Assembly: GCA_964498095.1 (NCBI GenBank)
Contig: CAZCFY010000003.1
Coordinates: 124,001-188,000 of the forward strand
DNA length: 64,000 bases
Source: SG-bin7 sp964498095
Lineage (GTDB): Bacteria > Bdellovibrionota > Bdellovibrionia > Bdellovibrionales > SG-bin7
Direction of reading: 5' to 3'
The position numbers were made by a program, and so were the translations under genes. Positions 1 to 7,800 of the stretch are shown one piece after another. The notes under the pieces are model-generated. The model was not told the origin of the DNA, did no database searches, and saw nothing but the letters and a program-made list of their open reading frames with translations. Each line of letters opens with the position of its first letter. The stretch's first letter is position 1.

Positions 1-425
1 GCGCGGGAAATATCATCCCAGGCGCGCATCATATCGGCTTTGTCTTTGGACAGAACCAACATGCCATTGTCATTTTCGATTTTGTCGATGAAGACTTCAA
101 CTTCTTCACCTACATTCACTGATTTCTGACCTTCAACAGAGCGGAATTCGCTAATTGGGATCATACCTTCAGATTTGTAATTAATGTCGACGAGAACATA
201 GTCAGGGGTAACCTCAACCACTGTCCCCTTTACAATATCACCTACGCCAAAATCGCGGTCTTTGAGGCTGGCCTCGAACATATCGGCGAAATTGTCTTTT
301 CCGTTCTTAGGCTGTTTGTTGTCGTCTTTTAGAATCTCTGTGTCTTTGGAATCTAAGAGATTGAGAATCTCCTGATACTTCTTTTGGGCTGAAGTTAAAG
401 CCGGTTTCGTTGAACTTTTAACCAT
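1..425 (-). CDS. rpsA: 30S ribosomal protein S1, N-terminal part (cut by window edge)
   Basis: The reading frame starts with ATG at 425-423 and runs off the left edge without a stop, giving about 141 residues. After a 50-residue lead rich in Lys and Ser, an S1/OB-fold domain is visible: a GDIVKGTVVEV stretch, then YVLVDINYKSEGMIP and a second beta-strand segment with VGEEVEVFIDKIE. S1 binds mRNA on the 30S subunit and helps start translation. A strong Shine-Dalgarno (GGAGGT on the minus strand, near 437-443) precedes the ATG. The gene lies downstream of cmk on the same strand, the conserved cmk-rpsA order of many proteobacteria, which supports the assignment. The number of S1 repeats cannot be seen. 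Confidence 0.93.
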   Translation of the reverse strand, partial: MVKSSTKPALTSAQKKYQEILNLLDSKDTEILKDDNKQPKNGKDNFADMFEASLKDRDFGVGDIVKGTVVEVTPDYVLVDINYKSEGMIPISEFRSVEGQKSVNVGEEVEVFIDKIENDNGMLVLSKDKADMMRAWDDISR

Positions 426-564
426 AAAAATTTTAAATACCTCCTCTGTGTTCGAAATCTGGTTAGGGGTTTCAAACACGCATTTTTTTAGACTTTATAA
501 GTCTGTGACGTAGGTTATAGAGGGGAAATGACGTAAAAGTCCAAGAAAAACATCTTAAATTTAC

Positions 565-1236
565 TTATTTTGCTCTTAAGATTGATTCGACAAGACCAAT
601 GACCCGAGAAGCCGCTTCGTCGAGGGTCATGCCCGTAGTATCCACGACTTTAGAGCCTTCTGGCACCTGAAGAGGGGCAACATTACGGGTCTGATCCTTG
701 AGATCGCGCTCCTTTTGCGCCTGCTTTGTTTCTTTGATTGATTTTCCTTCTTCTAAGGCGCGTCTTTTTGCGCGGTCGGCGCTATCGGCCGTCAGATAAA
801 TTTTGATTTGCGCCTCGGGAAAGACCACCGTACCACAGTCACGTCCTTCGGCCACTAGCCCCTTTGGAGAGCGCATAAAACAATCACGCTGTCCTTGCAG
901 TAAGGCTTCACGAACTTTTGGGAAGCTACTGATTTTACTTGCAATTGCCCCTACCTCTTCCAGTGCAAGCTGGCTAGAAACATCTTCGCCACGAAAGCGG
1001 AACAAAGTATTTTCTTCCGTTAAATCGATAGCCCAGTTTTCACTTTTTATGATTTTTACGATGGCGGATTCATCGCCTAAATCCACCTTAAGCCGGCCCG
1101 CCATGAACGCTACTCCCCGATAAAAATTACCGGTAGAAACCCAATTGATGCCTAGTTTCTTTGCAAGCCTGCGGCTAATACTGGATTTTCCAGAGGCCGA
1201 CGGTCCATCAATGGTTATAAGTAACGGATTAGCCAT
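565..1236 (-). CDS. cmk: cytidylate kinase
   Basis: 223 residues, the normal length for bacterial CMP/dCMP kinase, which phosphorylates CMP and dCMP with ATP in the cytoplasm for nucleotide recycling. The P-loop is at residues 8-20 (DGPSASGKSS), followed by the family STGNFYRGVAF segment at about 34-44, a variant of the usual STGAMYRA. The motif AEGRDCGTVVFPEA (about 128-141) matches the conserved GRDxGTVVFPxA segment, and RAKRR follows in the lid region. The ATG begins directly after the hisC stop codon, so the two are probably translated from one message. An AGGAAAA at the end of hisC can act as ribosome site. rpsA follows 139 bases downstream. Confidence 0.95.
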   Translation of the reverse strand: MANPLLITIDGPSASGKSSISRRLAKKLGINWVSTGNFYRGVAFMAGRLKVDLGDESAIVKIIKSENWAIDLTEENTLFRFRGEDVSSQLALEEVGAIASKISSFPKVREALLQGQRDCFMRSPKGLVAEGRDCGTVVFPEAQIKIYLTADSADRAKRRALEEGKSIKETKQAQKERDLKDQTRNVAPLQVPEGSKVVDTTGMTLDEAASRVIGLVESILRAK

Positions 1237-2346
1237 TTAATTTTTTCCTAATACTTGTGTTAAGGCTTTTATCAGCTGACGGTTCTCAGCTTTTGTCCCC
1301 ACACTAATACGTAAATAGGAACTCAGTCCATAAGGTTTTAGCGGCCGCACAATAACTCCGCGCTTTAAAAGTTCTTGATAGATGGAAGTGGTATCGGCTG
1401 CCACATCTATCAACAAAAAATTACCTTCCGTCGGGAAAAATTTAATTTTCATTTGCTCAAAGACTTCATAGAAAAAATCTAGTCCTTCCCACGTCAATTT
1501 TTGCGACTTTTTGAGATGGGCTTTATCTTTAAGCGCCGTACAGGCCGCCACTTGGGCGAGCGAATTTATGTTAAAAGGCAAGCGCACCCGGTTGACGTAA
1601 TCGGTAATTTCGGGCGCGCCAATAAGTACGCCAACACGTAAACCGGCCAGCGCGTAAGCTTTGCTAAATGTGCGTAGGAGGAGCAAATTGGGTGTTGAGT
1701 CTAAGTATTTTTCAAACCGCGCGTAATCGCCTGAGCGCGCAAACTCCAGATAGGCTTCGTCAATTACGAGAATAAGATCTTTACGGTTTTGTATAGCGCG
1801 AACAAGGCGGTCCGCCTCTTTAGCCGTAATATAGCTACCCGTCGGATTATTGGGATTAGCCAAAAAAATAATCTTATGATTTTTCGTCCATTTAGTGTTG
1901 ATAAAATTAATGACCGCATCGATGTCGTAGGAAAAATCAGCTCCCAATGGAATCTCATCGGTCCCCAGCAAGTGCGCCTGCGCCGCAATTTTGTAAGCGA
2001 TAAATCCGTATTGGGAAGTGACGATGCGGTCGCCGGGCTTGCAGTAAACGCGAATGAGATTATTTACGAGTTCATCAGAACCATTGCCAAAAACCAGTTG
2101 ATGAGGCTGAAGTTTATATGTCTCCGCATAAGTTTTCTTTAGCTCAAAGGCGGCGCCGTCCGGGTAAAGATGAAGATTCTTGAGTTCCTTTTTTATCGCG
2201 GCCACAACCTTTGGGCTGGGACCTAAAGGGTTCTCATTACTGGCCAGTTTAATTACCGTTTTTAGGCCAAACTCGCGCTTAGTTTCTTCGATCGGTTTGC
2301 CGGGAACATAGGGACTGAGACTTTTAATTTCAGGTGAAATTTCCAT
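1237..2346 (-). CDS. hisC: histidinol-phosphate / aromatic aminotransferase (HisC family)
   Basis: 369-residue PLP enzyme of fold type I. Seen: the N-terminal KLASNENPLGPSP motif of HisC, NPNNPTGS (about 165-172) that contacts the cofactor, IDEAYLEF (about 195-202), and the Schiff-base lysine in RTFSKAYALAGLRVG (about 225-239). HisC transaminates histidinol phosphate with glutamate. Paralogues sitting next to aroA/cmk often act on phenylpyruvate or imidazole acetol phosphate with broad specificity. No other histidine genes are in the window, and the gene heads the cmk-rpsA cluster, so an aromatic amino-acid role is equally possible. Substrate is inferred, the family is certain. Confidence 0.88.
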   Translation of the reverse strand: MEISPEIKSLSPYVPGKPIEETKREFGLKTVIKLASNENPLGPSPKVVAAIKKELKNLHLYPDGAAFELKKTYAETYKLQPHQLVFGNGSDELVNNLIRVYCKPGDRIVTSQYGFIAYKIAAQAHLLGTDEIPLGADFSYDIDAVINFINTKWTKNHKIIFLANPNNPTGSYITAKEADRLVRAIQNRKDLILVIDEAYLEFARSGDYARFEKYLDSTPNLLLLRTFSKAYALAGLRVGVLIGAPEITDYVNRVRLPFNINSLAQVAACTALKDKAHLKKSQKLTWEGLDFFYEVFEQMKIKFFPTEGNFLLIDVAADTTSIYQELLKRGVIVRPLKPYGLSSYLRISVGTKAENRQLIKALTQVLGKN

Positions 2347-2460
2347 TTAAGTAACAGTTAAATTATGGAATTAAAATGTCAAGGTTCGAGGACCTCACCT
2401 ACACAACCTTGAATGTTGGCATGGCGTGCCGACGTCAAAGGTTGGGAGAAAAGCAGGCAC

Positions 2461-3051
2461 TCAGTAAGGCAACCAAGGATTGGAATCGAAATTTGGAAAT
2501 TGCGCCCGCAAAAAGTTTTCGGCTTCGTCCCAGAGGCGTTGGGATCCCGCACTTATAATGGGGCGGTTTTTTGCCAAAATCTGGTGGCTGCGAATTTTAT
2601 GATTTTTCCATGAGTAACCGCCATTAATGATATTAGAATAAAATGGCAAAAAGCGATCAAGGGCCCGAACAAACTTAGCTTCGGGGGTTTCATTGGCTTC
2701 AAATTCCAACCATAAACTTTTTAGACCGATGCTATCACTAACTGGCAACATGCCAAAAATGCGGTCGGCCGCTTTGACTTCGCGATCAAACTTGTCGGCG
2801 ACCGAGTCGTAGATAAAAGTATCGCCGGCATCAATTTCAACAATGTCATGAATGAGCGCCATTTTTAAAGCTTTTAAAATATCGATGGGTTCATTCGCGT
2901 ATCCATGAAATTGCATGACCGCCATTGCCAAATGCCAGGAGTGCTCGGCGGTATTTTCGCGGCGGGCTCCGTGATAATTCAAAGTTTGACGAAGAACATT
3001 CTTAAGGCGGTCAATCTCAACAATAAAATCAATCTTTGCTTGCAGATCCAT
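2461..3051 (-). CDS. HD-domain hydrolase (YfbR/HDDC2-like nucleotidase)
   Basis: 196 residues matching the HD_3 family of 5'-deoxynucleotidases. Metal-binding residues are visible in order: ENTAEHSWHLA (His at about 37 and 40) and the HD pair in LIHDIVEIDAGDTF (about 67-80). Relatives (YfbR, human HDDC2) remove the phosphate from deoxynucleoside 5'-monophosphates and are cytoplasmic. The gene stands alone between hisC and the polyketide synthase gene and is transcribed away from the latter. No clear Shine-Dalgarno precedes the ATG. Substrate preference cannot be read from sequence. Confidence 0.8.
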   Translation of the reverse strand: MDLQAKIDFIVEIDRLKNVLRQTLNYHGARRENTAEHSWHLAMAVMQFHGYANEPIDILKALKMALIHDIVEIDAGDTFIYDSVADKFDREVKAADRIFGMLPVSDSIGLKSLWLEFEANETPEAKFVRALDRFLPFYSNIINGGYSWKNHKIRSHQILAKNRPIISAGSQRLWDEAENFLRAQFPNFDSNPWLPY

Positions 3052-3265
3052 AACTTAGCGTCTTAGCCGAGATTTGCGTGCCTTACAACGGAACTGAAAT
3101 TTTTTCTTAAGTTCTTAAGGCGCGAATATGACGATATACCACCCTCATATAGTCAATTCTAATGAATTTACTCTCGTCAGGGGAATTATGTCCTCAGAAA
3201 AGGGAATATTTCCCACCGTGAAATTACATTGAAAAAAAATAAGCCGCGAGTAGATTCTGAAATCT

Positions 3266-4324
3266 ATGAGCCTACCGCGCACGCCCACTTATATTAAGAA
3301 GATCGTTCCTGTTGTTCCCGAGCATAAGTTTGATCAAAAAGCCGCCGCGGAAGTGTTGTTACAGACTTATGGCGATCGCTTTCCAGAGATTCAACGCTAT
3401 TTACTTTCGTTTAATAACACGCAAATAAAACACCGTTATAGCGCCGTGCCTTTAGATTGGTTTTATGACGATCACGGTTGGCGTGACCGGAGTGAAGTCT
3501 TTAAATCTTCGGTAATTTCTTTGGCCCACGAAGCCGTTGACCGTTGCCTAGAAGAGACATTTCTACAGCCAAAAGATGTCGATGCCATTATTGCGGTTTC
3601 AACAACCGGAATCATGACGCCAACAGTAGACGCGTATCTTTTAGACGCCCTTGAATTTCGTCCTGAAGTTTTGCGCATTCCTGTTTTTGGCTGGGGTTGT
3701 GCCGGCGGCTTGCTGGGACTAATCCTGGCGCATGAGCTACTGCAAAGCGCGTGTATGAATAACGTCTTGTTATTTTGCGTTGAGCTTTGCACATTGTGTT
3801 TTGATAAAGAAGCCGTGACAGCAAAAGACATTATTTCTAACTCGCTCTTTTCTGACGGCGCCGCTGCCGCCATTATCAGTAGCGAAAAACCGCAAGGTCT
3901 TAAACTTAATAATTTTCTTAAGCACCGTTGGCCCGATAGCATTTCTGTGATGGGCTGGGACGTACGAGACAAGGGCTTGAACGTGATTTTCTCGCAAAAA
4001 ATTCCTGAAATTGTTAAAACGGATTATCCCAAAGTGCTTGATAAATTTTTACTACAAAACGAGCGCAACCTCGCCGACTATCAGCACTTTCTGGCGCACC
4101 CCGGGGGCCCGCGCGTGATTGAATATTTAGAACATAGCTATAAGTTACCTCAAGGTGCCATGACAGAAACTCGCCACATATTGCGGAACTACGGGAATAT
4201 GTCATCACCGACCGTGTTGTTTGTGATGGATGAGTTTATGAGAAGTGGCAAAATAGGAAAAGCCTTGGTGAGTACACTTGGCCCGGGTTTCACTTCGGCG
4301 ATTGCCGAAGTTGAAAGTCAGTGA
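3266..4324 (+). CDS. type III polyketide synthase (chalcone/stilbene synthase family)
   Basis: 352 residues with the thiolase fold of type III PKSs, which extend an acyl-CoA starter with malonyl-CoA and cyclise the chain to pyrones or resorcinols. The catalytic triad can be followed: Cys in GWGCAGG (about 143-149), His in AHPGGPRVIE (about 280-289), Asn in RNYGNMSSPT (about 311-320). VSTTGIMTPTVD matches the conserved segment before the nucleophile. The stop overlaps the start of the next gene (ATGA at 4321-4324), so it is coupled to an ICMT-type methyltransferase. The same pair occurs in Bacillus subtilis (BpsA/BpsB), where alkylpyrones are made and methylated. Product chain length and starter are unknown. 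No strong ribosome site is seen before the ATG. Confidence 0.9.
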   Translation: MSLPRTPTYIKKIVPVVPEHKFDQKAAAEVLLQTYGDRFPEIQRYLLSFNNTQIKHRYSAVPLDWFYDDHGWRDRSEVFKSSVISLAHEAVDRCLEETFLQPKDVDAIIAVSTTGIMTPTVDAYLLDALEFRPEVLRIPVFGWGCAGGLLGLILAHELLQSACMNNVLLFCVELCTLCFDKEAVTAKDIISNSLFSDGAAAAIISSEKPQGLKLNNFLKHRWPDSISVMGWDVRDKGLNVIFSQKIPEIVKTDYPKVLDKFLLQNERNLADYQHFLAHPGGPRVIEYLEHSYKLPQGAMTETRHILRNYGNMSSPTVLFVMDEFMRSGKIGKALVSTLGPGFTSAIAEVESQ

Positions 4325-4806
4325 TGCCCTATCTTATCTATGCTTTTGTTATCCTGCAGAGAATTTTAGAGTTGTTTTGGTCACACCGTAATACTTCGCA
4401 GTTAAAAAAATTGGGGGCCGAGGAATTTTTTGCCAGCCACTATAAGTGGATCGTGTTTTTTCACCTTACTTGGCTGGTGATTTTAGGATTAGCAATTCAC
4501 CCCGAAGTTAGTATTAATACAATCGCCTTGTTGATTTTCGTGATTTTACAGTTTTGCCGGATGTGGGTTCTGTTGACGTTGGGAGCGCGTTGGACAACAC
4601 GCATTTTACGCTTTCCCAATGAAAATCCAATTGATCAGGGCCCCTACCGTTGGCTCCGTCACCCCAATTACATTATCGTGGTCGGTGAAATTTTCGTCGT
4701 GCCTCTTATTTTCTACCTTTGGCAGCTCAGTTTAGGCGGCACAATCGTTCATGGACTGCTCATTACCCACCGGATAAAAAAAGAAAACGAGGCTTGGGCT
4801 AGGTAA
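4321..4806 (+). CDS. isoprenylcysteine carboxyl methyltransferase family protein (polyketide O-methyltransferase)
   Basis: 161-residue integral membrane protein with four or five hydrophobic segments. The SAM-binding signature of the ICMT family is near the C-terminus: DQGPYRWLRHPNYI (about 101-114) followed by a hydrophobic helix and a closing KKENEAWAR. It starts inside the stop of the type III PKS gene (4-base overlap), which implies coupled translation. In the B. subtilis BpsA/BpsB pair this enzyme methylates the alkylpyrone made by the PKS, and the same role is inferred here. No prenylated protein substrate is expected in a bacterium. Confidence 0.85.
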   Translation: MMPYLIYAFVILQRILELFWSHRNTSQLKKLGAEEFFASHYKWIVFFHLTWLVILGLAIHPEVSINTIALLIFVILQFCRMWVLLTLGARWTTRILRFPNENPIDQGPYRWLRHPNYIIVVGEIFVVPLIFYLWQLSLGGTIVHGLLITHRIKKENEAWAR

Positions 4807-4836
4807 CAGTTCCCTTTTCTCGATGCGAAGCAGAAA

Positions 4837-7800
4837 TCACTTTATGCGAATGCGGTTTATACCGCCGTCGGGATAAGTGATGACCTTAATTTGTGAAATT
4901 TTGTTTTCGCATTTTATATTGAGGCGAATTTGATTTCCGGCATAAGCTTTTACATTGGTTTTTGGCACAATGACTTCCCATTCGCCACTCCCATTCATCG
5001 CTTTGATTTCTACTTCCCGCGGATTGTTATTTATGAAAAACCGGAAATCACATTCGATTTGTTTAATCATCATAGGCGTTTCCAAACCTATTACCACTTC
5101 TTCGAAGTGTCCCGGCTCACGGCTTCGCGCGGACTCAAGCCCATCAAACATATGCAGCGGTGGATAAGGTGAGATCACTTGTGCGGCGGGCCCGTAGTGT
5201 TCATTAGTGGCGCTGATTATTTTAAATGGACTCTTAATTTTTCCCGATAACGTTAAGGGTTTATGTGTTTTTGGAATTTCTTCGCTACACCGGCCGCTAA
5301 CGGCTGTTTTTGGTAATGGCGTAGCGAATAAACTTAAACGACTGAGGCCACCGTCGGGATAGGTTGTTAGTCTAAATTTTTTAAAGGTGGAATGCGTATC
5401 TTTGCTAGCCACATATTTTACCGAATGCCCGTCAAGTTTTGTTTTAGATACTATTTCCCGCCATTCACTTCCAACTTGCCCCTCAAGAAGCACATACTCA
5501 ACCTGATTGCCGAAATGAAATTTGGTTGAAAACATCGCGTGACCGATCGGCGAAGCCACTGGAATTTCAAACTCTAAGACTTCATAGCCGCGCTCACTGT
5601 GCCGCGCCGATTCCCAGCTATCCATTATTTTTCCCTGCCGGCCAAAGAGTTCGGGATCAAAGATAGGCTCAAAAGGCGAAAAGAGATTTTCGGCACGGGC
5701 GAATTTTTCGTTGGAACACGAGATTACTTTAGCGCCCGTTGCCAGATTTGGTTCTAGCGGCCTACCCTTTTCTAAAATTTCTTCGGCGCGATCATTTTCA
5801 AACGCCCCAAAAATAAGATTCTTATACGCAAAATTTACGATCTCTTCGGGTTTAATTTTTTCAGTCGGAATGATTTGCTGAAATTTAGCGGGATTTAAGC
5901 CTCTAATTTTCAGGCCCATCAGCAAAGCCTGGGCGGCTTCCGCGATAAAAACCACGCCATTTATCTCACCATTACATAAAATCGAAAAACCCTTATTTTT
6001 GTCGGGGCCATTAAAACAATAGACATACAAGCAACGGAAGCCATCATTGGCGCCTTGATGAATCATTAACCGGTTGGGTCCACATTCGGCGGTAAATACG
6101 CCAAGCCCCATATCGGCACCCATAAAAGCGCGGCTGCCTTTGTCGGTACCATAAAGCATCTGTACCGCTGTGGCGTGAGAAATCGGGCCACATCCCTCGA
6201 GACTGTGGTACGCAGTTACTAACGCGTGCAAGAATTTATTTAGAGCCGCCGTCGTTCCCATGGCTCCCGCCGCAAAGGCCGGAAAATGTAGACGCCCGCC
6301 CGGGATGAGTTTGCCGTCGGCCGTGAACCCGTTGGCGTACTCGTGAATTCCATCATCTTCAGCTTTAAATGTCAGATCCGAGATTTCCAATTTTTTAAAA
6401 AATGGCGCGGTAATGTCGATGATTGATTTATTCTCCAAGCACTCAAGGAGGTGCTCTAGGACCAGAAAACCGCCACCGGAGTACTGAAAAACCGTTCCAG
6501 GAGGATTGGCGATGTCAACTTTAGGTAATAACTCATTAAGTGGCACTCCGAATACGTAATGCATGTTAAGTGCCGTGTGATTCATGAGATGTTCTAATGT
6601 CACGGAATTTGATTTCAACCTAAAACCTGATTTATTTTTTTCAAATAAAGAATTAACCGAAGTGTTGAGGGAAATCTTATGTTGCGCAAAATATTCCAAT
6701 GAAAATGCACAAGCGAGGGTTTTACTTAAGGACGCTATTTGAAACATCATTTGCGGGTGCGTACCGGCGCCAAAATATAAGTCTTGCGAACCAACGCTAA
6801 TCTGCGCGTTTTTAATTTGATGGCGCTTAAAGGCTTCTTCTATTTTTTCGCTGACGAGGTTAAGAGGTTCCGCTTTAAGTCGCTTAAAAGTAATTTCCCA
6901 CAACGCCAACTTAGCATTTTCAACTTCTTTTTCTTTTGAATTATTTATCCGTCCCTTTAAAACTTCTAAAAGCTCAGAACTCGATTTCCCTTTGGCAGAA
7001 ACTAAAAACTTCATTCCGAATTTGGCCTTGTATACCTCGCACAGCTGAGTTAACTCGTTAGTATCCCTTACCATCGCCTGCTCTTCAGCAGCCATCTTGT
7101 CGAGGTTTGTCTTTTGCCCGATATCCCCGTGAAAGCTAGCGGCGGCTAAAATTTCTGCAAAAGAAAAATTCATAATAAGTTTTTCCGCAAGATTTACGTC
7201 CACCGCTACGCCCACGGCCATGGGTTTGGCAAAACTTAAAGACCCACAAAGAGAAAAATAATAGCGCAATCTCTCTATGTACGGCTCCAAGGTATATTTA
7301 TCCGTTTCAATTTCACGTAAGATCCGCAGGGGGTCAGCGCTAGCGCGAATGGACTCAATCGTAAAAGGCATCAGCAGCTCAGAAGCAAATTCCGGGGGCC
7401 TTTTTGCCGTCATCAGATTAATCATGAGTTCTAATGCAATAGGGTACCACTTTGCCGTACGCTCATCCCACTTTACTTGAACTATTTTCTTGGCGTGGGA
7501 GAGATCTTTGCGGATAAAATTTAACTCTTCAAAAGCAATCTTAATAAATTCTTCTACCGGAAAGCGCCCATGGAAAATTTCGTGCCAGACTTCCCAACGC
7601 GACCTCTCGGCTGTCGCCAAATCGTCCATGACCCTGACGGAAACCCCCTCCACTTGCGCCGGTAGGGCAACGCAACCGTTGCCAGAAAGCCAGTCCGTTA
7701 GATACTGTAAACTTTGAAAAACATTATAGCGTATTTCTTCGGGGTGGTTGTTGGCGATAAAATCAGACTCTTTTAGATCCGCAACAAGGAGCGACCGCGG

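Noticed and set aside
490..504. Short hairpin agactt-tat-aagtct between cmk and rpsA
   Set aside because: Only six pairs and, on the transcribed minus strand, followed by A rather than T, so it is not a terminator. No other role is supported.
2376..2613. Small plus-strand frames near 2.4-2.6 kb
   Set aside because: They overlap the well-supported HD hydrolase gene on the minus strand and show no conserved motif.
3052..3265. Possible tRNA or leader RNA between the HD hydrolase and PKS genes
   Set aside because: No cloverleaf or strong stem was found by eye; it is probably a divergent promoter region.
5890..6867. Reading the beta-lactamase-fold domain as an antibiotic-resistance beta-lactamase
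   Set aside because: It is inside a cytoplasmic purine-degradation fusion without a signal peptide, and its YxN position is YSG. A resistance role is not supported.
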